From: an uncultured Acetatifactor sp.
GTDB lineage: Bacteria; Bacillota; Clostridia; Lachnospirales; Lachnospiraceae
DNA: 6,021 bases
Direction: 5' to 3'
Assembly: GCA_947626405.1 (NCBI GenBank)
Contig: CANQSE010000134.1
Coordinates: 1-6,021 of the forward strand
Below, piece by piece: positions 1-5,166 of this stretch. The first letter of the stretch is position 1; each line of letters opens with the position of its first letter. The notes under the pieces are model-generated. The model was not told the origin of the DNA. It did no database searches and saw nothing but the letters and a program-made list of their open reading frames with translations. The position numbers and the translations under genes were made by a program.

Positions 1-106
1 GACGGGGCGACGCGAATCTCAAATTCGCGTCTGCCATCAGGGGAATTTGTGACGCTCCGGCACAAATTCCCGTGTGAAAAATCAGCACATCAGTGTGATT
101 TTTCAC
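1..106 (-). CDS. Candidate small ORF, 5' part only, unknown product (runs off the window)
   Basis: A minus-strand frame starts at GTG 106-104 and stays open for 35 codons to the window edge. It begins VKNHTDVLIF and later reads MADANLRFASPR. The start sits 5 nt after a strong AAAAGGAGG (120-112), and an extended -10 promoter (144-136) lies about 30 nt upstream of it, so the initiation signals look real. A GTG two bases earlier (108-106) is followed at once by TGA and cannot be the start. Against a true gene, the whole frame lies on the three-hairpin element, and the plus strand is also open over the same bases up to TAG at 109-111. The peptide matches no family I know. It may be the start of a gene to the left, a leader peptide, or a repeat that happens to be open. 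Confidence 0.3.
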   Translation of the reverse strand, partial: MKNHTDVLIFHTGICAGASQIPLMADANLRFASPR

Positions 107-108
107 AC
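9..108. repeat. Three consecutive perfect hairpins (palindromic element, left part of window)
   Basis: Seen directly: stem 1 has arms 9-17 and 23-31 (9 bp, 5-nt loop). Stem 2 has arms 41-51 and 61-71 (11 bp, 9-nt loop). Stem 3 has arms 72-84 and 96-108 (13 bp), with a further 3-bp inner stem 86-88/93-95 closing on ATCA. All outer stems are perfect, and stems 2 and 3 abut with no base between them. Inference: the array resembles a dispersed intergenic palindromic repeat (REP/BIME-like) more than ordinary coding DNA, although it also carries open frames on both strands. No classical terminator: the T-rich tract begins well beyond stem 3. The element may continue left of the window. No second copy is present in this window. 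Confidence 0.75.
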
Positions 109-135
109 TAGCCTCCTTTTGCTCGTTCTTTTTTT

Positions 136-144
136 ATTATAACA
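136..144 (-). promoter_or_regulatory. Minus-strand extended -10 promoter
   Basis: Read on the minus strand, 144-136 is TGTTATAAT, that is TG-N-TATAAT, a full consensus -10 with the TG extension. No good -35 is present at the usual distance; the -35 region (159-164) falls inside the first unit of the 21-bp direct repeat. Expected transcription start is about 129, giving a short leader to the AAAAGGAGG at 120-112. It is divergent to the promoter at 205-233. Confidence 0.55.
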
Positions 145-157
145 AAAATCCGGCACC

Positions 158-199
158 TTGTCCTTAAAAATCGCTGTTTTGTCCTTAAAAAATGCTGTT
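158..199. repeat. Two adjacent 21-bp direct repeats, probable operator
   Basis: Units 158-178 and 179-199 abut exactly and differ at only two positions (TC versus AT at bases 14-15). Each begins TTGTCCTTAAAAA and ends GCTGTT. A period of 21 bp is two helical turns, so a protein would meet both copies on the same DNA face. The pair fills the gap between two divergent promoters, covering the -35 region of the leftward one and ending 5 bp before the -35 of the rightward one. Inference: binding site for a regulator of both transcripts. The regulator is unknown. Confidence 0.6.
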
Positions 200-204
200 T
201 GAGG

Positions 205-233
205 TTGATTACATTATAATTTGTGTATATAAT
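205..233 (+). promoter_or_regulatory. Sigma-70-type promoter for the small gene at 298
   Basis: The -35 TTGATT (205-210), a 17-bp spacer and a perfect TATAAT -10 (228-233) form a near-consensus vegetative promoter. Expected start is about 240, leaving a leader of roughly 58 nt before the ATG at 298. The 21-bp repeats lie immediately upstream, a position suited to an activator or a repressor. Confidence 0.75.
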
Positions 234-253
234 ATGAAATACTAGCGAAGCGG

Positions 254-271
254 CTGCTGACAAATCGGCAG
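254..271 (+). other. Small hairpin in the leader of the 298 gene
   Basis: Arms 254-260 and 265-271 pair over 7 bp (one G-T wobble) around a CAAA loop. It lies in the predicted 5' untranslated region, 12 nt before the Shine-Dalgarno AAAGGAG at 283-289, and does not cover it. It may protect the transcript or be incidental. Confidence 0.3.
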
Positions 272-297
272 ATATTTAAGTCAAAGGAGAAAAGGCA

Positions 298-443
298 ATG
301 AATGAGCTCATACAAAATATTATGGATACTGTGGATAAAAAAGGGGTACAGAGTGATTGCAAAAAAATATTAAAAAAGTGCAATTTACTGTTTTAGAAAA
401 TATTATTGTCGAATTAAAGGACATTTTATCACAGGAAAAGTGA
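298..443 (+). CDS. Very small AT-rich gene, possibly read through by a -1 frameshift
   Basis: ATG 298-300 follows AAAGGAG (283-289) by 8 nt and is driven by the promoter at 205-233, so expression signals are good. In the starting frame it encodes 32 residues (MNELIQNIMDTVDKKG, then a Cys and Lys-rich end) and stops at TAG 394-396. At codons 26-27 (373-378) it crosses A AAA AAG. A -1 step there continues into VQFTVLENIIVELKD and stops at TGA 441-443, giving 48 residues. The shifted tail has regularly spaced hydrophobic residues and looks like an amphipathic helix, more protein-like than the short zero-frame end. Alternatives are a one-base deletion in the A run, a sequencing error, or a genuine 32-residue peptide. 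No family recognised. Codons are much more A/T-rich than in the neighbouring genes, hinting at a different origin. Confidence 0.5.
372..378 (+). other. Slippery heptamer A AAA AAG in reading phase
   Basis: The heptamer AAAAAAG lies in the correct phase for -1 slippage in the 298 gene (A 372, AAA 373-375, AAG 376-378), the same sequence type as the dnaX frameshift site. A second A run (A7, 361-367) lies just upstream, and the -1 frame is open from 357 to 440, so polymerase slippage at either run would also join the frames. I see no strong stimulatory hairpin 5-9 nt downstream and no Shine-Dalgarno-like sequence close enough upstream, so programmed shifting is only a possibility. Confidence 0.35.
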
Positions 444-470
444 ATGAGCATGGGAATCCGTAAAAGCCCT

Positions 471-1874
471 TCATAAATCACTGTGTCTTGCGGAAATATT
501 TTTCAGTTTTTCATGCTCCATCACCATTTTGCTGACCTTCCCTGAGAGCGCAAGCAGGCAGATCAGGTTTGGAACAGCCATCAGCCCGTTGCATATATCG
601 GCGAGTGTCCAGACGGTTTTCAGCGAAAACATGCACCCCGCAAATGCAGTGAGCCCGTATACAAAACGATACCAGATATTGTAAGACGTTCTGCCCCGCA
701 TCAGAAATTCAAAGACCTTTTCTCCCTGATATGCCCAGCCGACAACGGTTGCGAAGGCAAACAGCGCGACGCAGGTGCTCACGAATGTGTCAGCGCCCTT
801 ACCGAAGGCTGTGCCGAACGCAGCAATAATGATTCCTGTTCCGGACAGGCCGCCGTTTATTACGGCTTCCGTTCCCATGACTCCGGAGCACGCAAGCGCA
901 AGGCCGGTCACTGTACACATGACGGCAGTATCAAGGAAGACCCCCGTCATGCTTATGTATCCCTGGCGCACAGGGTCGTCGGTATCAGCCGCTGCGGATG
1001 TGATGCCGGAAGCCCCAAGCCCCGCTTCGTTTGAAAAAATCCCCCTTGCGACTCCCCAGCGCAGAGACTGAAAAGCCGTGACGGTAACGGAGCCGAACAG
1101 CCCTCCGCAGACGGCCCTCGGCGCAAACGCCCCGCCTATAATACCGACAACGGCTGACGGCAGATTTTCAATGTTTATCAGTATTACGGCAAGGCTTCCA
1201 AACATATATAAAAGTCCCATGGCGGGAACAAGTATCCTTGTAACTCTGGAGATGACGCCGATCCCTCCAAGCACCACAAGAATTGTCAGGATTGTGAGGA
1301 CAAGTCCTGTTTTTGCCCTTGGCACGCCGAACGAATACCAGAAAGCGTCGGCAATTGAGTTTGACTGAGTCATATTTCCCATCCCTATTGATGAAAAAAG
1401 AGCCATCAGGGCGAACCAGTATCCCAGGAGCTTTCCGAAATGCCCGCGGAACGCTCTGACGCATGTGTACATAGGCCCTCCGACCCATTCTCCTCTTTCA
1501 TTTTTTACGCGCCATGCCACCGACAGGGTGCTCTCGGCAAGCTTTGTCGCCAGACCGACGAAGCTTGTGACGATCATCCAGAACAAGGCGCCCGGACCGC
1601 CCAGAGTCATGGCTGTCGCCACTCCGAGAATGTTGCCGGTCCCTATTGTGATGGCAAGCTCTGTCATCAGAGCTGAAAAAGAGGAGATCCCGCCTCCTTC
1701 AGCCCCTTTTTCCGCGTTGCTGTAAACAGCGCAGCGCAGCGCGTATTTAAGATTTTTAAGGGGAAGGAAACGCATGCGAAGCATGAGGAAAATGCCTGTT
1801 CCAAGCAAAAGGGCCAGCATCCACGGACCCCACACCAGATCGTCCGCTGTCTCCAGCAAGGTTTTAACGCTCAA
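471..1874 (-). CDS. Alanine/glycine:cation symporter, AGCS family
   Basis: Predicted inner-membrane carrier that imports alanine or glycine with Na+ or H+. At 467 residues it has the normal family length and about eleven hydrophobic segments. Family landmarks, in 467-residue numbering: TIGTGNI near 76-82, GGPGALFWMIVTSFVG near 92-107 (the Na:alanine symporter signature, with Ile for the usual second Trp), GEWVGGPMYT near 128-137, SNEAGLG near 281-287 and GWAYQGE near 379-385. A possible TTG start at 1880-1878 lies only 2 nt after the GGAGG at 1887-1883. The in-frame TTG at 1874-1872 is 8 nt away and is preferred. It is probably the last gene of the operon that starts with the response regulator. 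The Shine-Dalgarno sequence lies inside a predicted stem (1879-1925), which may limit translation. Substrate cannot be told from sequence alone. The family is often named AlsT/AgcS. Confidence 0.93.
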   Translation of the reverse strand: MSVKTLLETADDLVWGPWMLALLLGTGIFLMLRMRFLPLKNLKYALRCAVYSNAEKGAEGGGISSFSALMTELAITIGTGNILGVATAMTLGGPGALFWMIVTSFVGLATKLAESTLSVAWRVKNERGEWVGGPMYTCVRAFRGHFGKLLGYWFALMALFSSIGMGNMTQSNSIADAFWYSFGVPRAKTGLVLTILTILVVLGGIGVISRVTRILVPAMGLLYMFGSLAVILINIENLPSAVVGIIGGAFAPRAVCGGLFGSVTVTAFQSLRWGVARGIFSNEAGLGASGITSAAADTDDPVRQGYISMTGVFLDTAVMCTVTGLALACSGVMGTEAVINGGLSGTGIIIAAFGTAFGKGADTFVSTCVALFAFATVVGWAYQGEKVFEFLMRGRTSYNIWYRFVYGLTAFAGCMFSLKTVWTLADICNGLMAVPNLICLLALSGKVSKMVMEHEKLKNISARHSDL

Positions 1875-1878
1875 AATC

Positions 1879-1925
1879 AAAGCCTCCGCGGCTCTTTGTT
1901 AAAATATATCGTAACGCGGAGCTTT
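1879..1925 (-). promoter_or_regulatory. Stem-loop burying the Shine-Dalgarno sequence of the symporter gene
   Basis: On the minus strand the arm 1925-1915 (AAAGCTCCGCG) pairs with 1890-1879 (CGCGGAGGCTTT) over 11 bp with one bulged G at 1883. The loop is 24 nt and AT-rich. The second arm contains the whole GGAGG (1887-1883) and reaches just short of the TTG start at 1874. Formation would hide the ribosome binding site. On the plus strand the same stem is followed by CTTTTTAT and could end antisense transcription. Function is inferred. Confidence 0.5.
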
Positions 1926-1938
1926 TTATGCGGTAAGT

Positions 1939-2859
1939 TCAAATTTTATCCAAAAATTCAGGGATCAGCTCACATATCTCGTCTATTCCCATATAATATT
2001 CCGGATAATAAATATAGTAAGCGACTTTATTTTTTACCAAAGTTCCGCCGGCATGTTCATCCGAATCCATAAAATGCAGAGTAAGACTTAAAGGCGAACC
2101 GGAATAGTTAAGGCGTATTCTCAGCCTCTCCGCGTCGGAATATTCAACGAAATCGGAATACACGGAATCGTAATTTTCAGACTCACTTTGGCTGTCGTTT
2201 CCTCCCGACATGCCGTTTACGTAATCGTACACGTAGAACGAGTCGCGCCCCGTAGAGTCATAAACGTCAGCCGTCATGTCGGAAGGTACAAGATATAAAT
2301 AACGTAAAATATCACAGAGCTCCTCCGCACCTATTCCTCCGAATGTAAAATTAATAAAGCTCATTGGGCCTTCCGCACGGGAGCTTTCCCAATTGTCTGC
2401 GTACGACCTTGAGGAGACAAGCTCGTAATGCTTTTCATTTTGATATATGCCGTAAACAGTCCTGTCTTCCGCATCAATCAGCAATTCGATATTCTCATTA
2501 TCGGAGCCCAGTTTAACGTACCATATCAGGAAATTAATTCCCGCGCCGTAATCATCGCTGTATATTGTGTACTGCTTCCAGCTCTCAACGGAATATTTGT
2601 TTATATACCTTGCCAAATCGCTTATGTCGCTGAAAGTAAGAAGCGCCAGAGGGCCCTGGCTTACTGTATCGACGCTTTCAAACAACAGTTCAAACGGGGA
2701 TTCTCGCTGAGTTTGCGTCACCTGCAGTTCTTCAGCCGACACAAAATAATTTCTCCCCTGCTCAATCCCGTCGGCAAACCGTTTAAAGCGTGCGAGCCTG
2801 TCCGTGTTTATCATCCTTTTTGCTGACCGCTTACCTGTTTTTTTCTTTTTATCCGGCAT
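1939..2859 (-). CDS. Tyrosine-rich hypothetical protein, 306 residues, with a possible internal duplication
   Basis: No family recognised. ATG 2859-2857 follows AAAGGG (2875-2870) by 10 nt, and the gene starts 24 bp after the kinase stop, so it is very likely co-transcribed with the two-component system. No signal peptide or membrane segment is evident, so it is probably cytoplasmic. The first 27 residues are strongly basic (KKKK near 4-7, RLARFKR near 21-27); the remainder is acidic. Tyrosine is unusually common, 27 of 306, with YYIYYPEYY at 281-289. A polar Ser/Gly/Asp/Glu-rich linker spans about 215-242. Residues 74-115 and 171-214 look like diverged copies: each starts with Thr-Phe, has an acidic helix with Asp-Leu or Asp-Ile-Leu, and ends Tyr-Val. 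A similar helix, GIDEICELIPEFL, closes the protein. Its place in the operon suggests a role linked to the signalling system or the symporter, but no function can be assigned. Confidence 0.8.
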   Translation of the reverse strand: MPDKKKKTGKRSAKRMINTDRLARFKRFADGIEQGRNYFVSAEELQVTQTQRESPFELLFESVDTVSQGPLALLTFSDISDLARYINKYSVESWKQYTIYSDDYGAGINFLIWYVKLGSDNENIELLIDAEDRTVYGIYQNEKHYELVSSRSYADNWESSRAEGPMSFINFTFGGIGAEELCDILRYLYLVPSDMTADVYDSTGRDSFYVYDYVNGMSGGNDSQSESENYDSVYSDFVEYSDAERLRIRLNYSGSPLSLTLHFMDSDEHAGGTLVKNKVAYYIYYPEYYMGIDEICELIPEFLDKI

Positions 2860-2883
2860 GCCGTGACGACCCTTTCTTAATGA

Positions 2884-4353
2884 TTATTCTTCTTCCTCAT
2901 CGGCTCCCTTTTGCGATTCCATAAATTCCTGAGACGGCGGGAAGCAAATCTGTATGACTGTTCCCTCGCCGAGATTACTGTCAATTTTAAGCTCCGCGCC
3001 ATGTATTTCGACGATTTTCTGACAGAGAGCCATGCCAATTCCTGCGCCGCCCTCCCTGCGGGAGCGGGATTTATCAACCATATAAAACGCTTCCGTGATC
3101 CTTCCGATCTCATCCTTGGGAATCCCGCGTCCGTTGTCAACAACCTTTACCTCGTACCCGTCCTTTCGTGCGGTGCCCTTGAGCAGGATAAAGCTTTCCC
3201 TCTCCTCTGCGACGGCTTTTACCGCGTTGTCCAGAAGGTTATAAAACAGAGACAACAGCAGTTCTTCGTCGCCGTATATCGTCCCTTTGTCCATGTTGAC
3301 CCTGCCGCGTATATTCCTGCTTTTCCAGACGGGCCGCATGGTTGCCCTTATGTTTTCCTCCATGTGCTTTACGTTTACAATCCTGAAGGACTCCGTCCCC
3401 CTGTCAATGCTCACAAGGTCAAGCAGCTTGTGCGAGAGGCTCTCAAGGCGTTTCCCCTGCCCGTAGATGTAGAAATACGCTTCACGACGCTCCGCCTCAG
3501 AAAGATCGATTGAGTTTAGCATATCGGCATAACCGATAATGGACGTAAGAGGCGTCTTGAGCTCATGTGCAAAGGCGGCCGTGAAGTCCTCCTTCTGCTT
3601 TGCCTCGCGGCTTTTTGCTTCCATCTGATCCACAAGCCGATCCGTCATTCTGTTAAAGCTCCTTGCAAGGGAGCCCACCTCGTCCCTGCTTTTGTTGTGG
3701 GAGCGAAATTCATAATTTCCGTCCGCTATCCTGCCCGCCAGCTTGTCGAGACTTGTGATCGGCCTTGTGATGTAGCGCGAGAGCACGTAGATGACAAAAC
3801 CTCCCAATGTCATCAGGCAGATAAGGGCGATACGGTACTGCTTTAAAAGCTCCGCCCTGTCCTCGTAAATTGAGGTGAAATCCCAGCATGTCCCAAGATA
3901 AACCGGCTCCTTTGCAACGTCCGAGAGCGCCGCGGTGAGCATATAATATTCGTCTCCCACGTTGCGTATACAATAGCCGTAAGTGTCGTCATCGTCCAAA
4001 GAATCTGCGAGTTCTTCCACTTCCTCTTCAAAATTTTTGCTCAGGACATAATCGCGCCCATAAAGATAGCCGCCGTTATCTTGAAGAACAAAACAGCGGC
4101 TCCCGCCCTTCTCCACACTGCCGGAGATGTTTTCCATGGTGCTTTTTACGGCGTATTCGTCACCGTATTCCTCCACTGACTGATAACCCATCTCAAACAG
4201 GAAACGAAACATCCTGCTGTCATTATTCCCCTGTTGAACCGCTCTGTCCAGCAGCCGGAAAAAATTTGAATACAGCATCCATGCCCCGAATACCGCAAAG
4301 ATCACAGTCAGCAGCACCACCATGGTAAAAAACAGCTTATCTCCAAATTTCAT
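2884..4353 (-). CDS. Sensor histidine kinase with extracytoplasmic sensor and HAMP domain
   Basis: Membrane-bound sensor partner of the response regulator encoded just upstream. Residues 7-29 and about 174-193 form two membrane segments enclosing an extracytoplasmic sensor of about 144 residues. The HAMP linker follows (about 192-245, with RPITSLDKLAGRIADGNY), then the dimerisation/phosphoacceptor domain with FAHELKTPLTSI (His263). The ATP-binding domain has the N box (YNLLDNA, Asn372 and Asn376), G1 box DNGRGI (406-411), F box (Phe423) and G2 box GGAGIG (435-440). All catalytic boxes are present, so it should be active. The sensor carries an acidic run EEEVEELADSLDDDD (109-123) and three cysteines (87, 128, 156). 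The protein ends in an acidic tail, DEEEE. ATG 4353-4351 is preceded by GGAG at suitable spacing. At 489 residues the length is normal. The signal sensed is unknown. Confidence 0.95.
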   Translation of the reverse strand: MKFGDKLFFTMVVLLTVIFAVFGAWMLYSNFFRLLDRAVQQGNNDSRMFRFLFEMGYQSVEEYGDEYAVKSTMENISGSVEKGGSRCFVLQDNGGYLYGRDYVLSKNFEEEVEELADSLDDDDTYGYCIRNVGDEYYMLTAALSDVAKEPVYLGTCWDFTSIYEDRAELLKQYRIALICLMTLGGFVIYVLSRYITRPITSLDKLAGRIADGNYEFRSHNKSRDEVGSLARSFNRMTDRLVDQMEAKSREAKQKEDFTAAFAHELKTPLTSIIGYADMLNSIDLSEAERREAYFYIYGQGKRLESLSHKLLDLVSIDRGTESFRIVNVKHMEENIRATMRPVWKSRNIRGRVNMDKGTIYGDEELLLSLFYNLLDNAVKAVAEERESFILLKGTARKDGYEVKVVDNGRGIPKDEIGRITEAFYMVDKSRSRREGGAGIGMALCQKIVEIHGAELKIDSNLGEGTVIQICFPPSQEFMESQKGADEEEE

Positions 4354-4377
4354 GCCGCACTCCCATGCCGAAAACTC

Positions 4378-4393
4378 TGTCTGGCCGCAGACA
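4378..4393 (-). other. Hairpin between the regulator and kinase genes
   Basis: TGTCTG (4378-4383) and CAGACA (4388-4393) form a perfect 6-bp stem with a 4-nt loop inside the 63-bp gap. No T run follows on the minus strand, so it is not a terminator. It could be an mRNA processing or stability element that sets the ratio of regulator to kinase. The short motif AGACAT also occurs twice (4389-4394, 4407-4412). Confidence 0.35.
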
Positions 4394-4416
4394 TAAGTCC
4401 ATGCACAGACATGCTA

Positions 4417-5076
4417 TCATACTGTCTCCTCCAGACGGTACCCTATCTTGTATACCGCCGAAATCTCATTGTCCCAGTTAAGCTTCTTTTTAAGGCGCTG
4501 AATGTGGAGATCAACCGTCCTGCTCTGGCCCACATATTCTCCGCCCCATACATTCTCATAGATTGTCTCCCTGTACAGCGCAATATTTCTGTTCCTTGCC
4601 AGCAAAAGCAGCAGATCAAACTCCTTCATTGTAAGTGGTATCTGTTCGCCGTTTCTTGTAACGGAGCGCGAAGCGGTATCAATCACAATGTCAAACACGT
4701 TAAGCACCGTCTCCGTCTTGTGGTACCGCCTCAAAACAGCTTCAACACGCGCCAGAAGCTCTACAATTTCAAACGGTTTTGTCAGGTAATCGTCCGCGCC
4801 CATCTTAAGACCTTTTACCTTGTTCTGCGTACTTCCAAGCGCCGTCAGAAAAATCACCGGAAGCTCCAGGGATCGCGCATAATCCATCAGCTCGTATCCG
4901 TTTATTCCCGGCAGCATAACATCCAAAAGAACAAGGTCGAATTTTCCCTCCTCCATCAAATCCGCCGCCGCTTCTCCGTTTTGCGCCCACGTGCACTGAT
5001 ATCCCGCACGGCTTAAGTTCATCTTGATTAAATTTGCTATAGGTTCTTCATCCTCAGCAATCAGGATCTTTATCAT
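4417..5076 (-). CDS. Response regulator, OmpR/PhoB family
   Basis: Cytoplasmic transcription factor phosphorylated by the adjacent kinase. With the start at ATG 5076-5074 it has 219 residues, standard for the family. The receiver domain (about 1-115) has the acidic pair Glu8/Asp9, phosphoacceptor Asp52 in LLDVMLPG, Thr78 in FLTA and Lys100 in LTKPF. The C-terminal winged helix (about 124-216) contains PLTMKEFDLL and the recognition helix RTVDLHIQRLKKKL, then YKIGYRLE. The frame is open back to 5157, but the extra 27 residues (MPHIRKRYKKD...) do not belong to the receiver fold and overlap the promoter. GGGGAGAG directly before 5076 supports the shorter start. It is the first gene of the operon. 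Tandem 11-bp repeats upstream suggest it controls its own promoter. Target genes are unknown; a specific symbol would be unjustified. Confidence 0.95.
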   Translation of the reverse strand: MIKILIAEDEEPIANLIKMNLSRAGYQCTWAQNGEAAADLMEEGKFDLVLLDVMLPGINGYELMDYARSLELPVIFLTALGSTQNKVKGLKMGADDYLTKPFEIVELLARVEAVLRRYHKTETVLNVFDIVIDTASRSVTRNGEQIPLTMKEFDLLLLLARNRNIALYRETIYENVWGGEYVGQSRTVDLHIQRLKKKLNWDNEISAVYKIGYRLEETV

Positions 5077-5088
5077 ATCTCTCCCCAT

Positions 5089-5104
5089 TTCTGCATTCGC
5101 AGAA
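5089..5104. promoter_or_regulatory. Inverted repeat in the leader of the response regulator gene
   Basis: TTCTGC (5089-5094) and GCAGAA (5099-5104) are perfect 6-bp arms around 4 nt. It lies at the predicted transcription start and just upstream of the Shine-Dalgarno GGGGAGAG. It may be an operator for a repressor or an mRNA hairpin at the 5' end. Confidence 0.35.
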
Positions 5105-5112
5105 TAATAATA
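5104..5112 (-). promoter_or_regulatory. Probable -10 region of the two-component operon
   Basis: Read on the minus strand, the TATTATTAT stretch gives two overlapping TATTAT hexamers (5112-5107 and 5109-5104), each one base from TATAAT. No -35-like hexamer sits 16-18 bp upstream; that space is taken by the tandem repeats at 5121-5142. Transcription from here would leave a leader of about 20-25 nt before ATG 5076. An alternative -10, TACAAT (5125-5120), overlaps the repeats. Confidence 0.4.
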
Positions 5113-5120
5113 AAACGGGA

Positions 5121-5142
5121 TTGTATCTTTTTTGTATCTTTT
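5121..5142. repeat. Perfect tandem 11-bp repeat, PhoB-box-like operator
   Basis: TTGTATCTTTT occurs twice with no gap (5121-5131 and 5132-5142), with no mismatch. On the minus strand the unit reads AAAAGATACAA. PhoB/OmpR-family regulators commonly bind two head-to-tail 11-bp sites that replace the -35 and end about 10 bp before the -10. Here the pair ends 8 or 11 bp before the TATTAT hexamers. Inferred binding site of the regulator encoded at 4417-5076. Confidence 0.55.
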
Positions 5143-5166
5143 CCTGATGTGCGGCAAAGGATACGC

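Noticed and set aside
72..140. Rho-independent terminator formed by hairpin 3 and the following T tract
   Set aside because: The T run starts about 17 nt after the stem; a true terminator has it immediately after.
444..470. Terminator between the convergent small gene and symporter
   Set aside because: Only a weak GGG/CCC pairing is present with no T run; not supportable.
444..476. 10-codon ORF after the small gene (ATG 444)
   Set aside because: Too short, overlaps the symporter stop, no conservation argument available.
1878..1880. TTG at 1880 as the symporter start
   Set aside because: Only 2 nt from the GGAGG. The TTG two codons later is at 8 nt spacing.
2911..3513. 200-codon plus-strand open frame
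   Set aside because: It lies wholly antisense to the kinase catalytic domain, whose motifs are intact, and its product resembles no family. It is a shadow frame.
4411..5016. 201-codon plus-strand open frame
   Set aside because: It is antisense to the response regulator, which has all receiver and winged-helix residues. No family-like sequence and no good initiation region.
5077..5157. Upstream start extending the response regulator by 27 residues
   Set aside because: The extension is not part of the receiver fold, covers the tandem repeats and -10 region, and lacks a good Shine-Dalgarno sequence; the ATG at 5076 has one.
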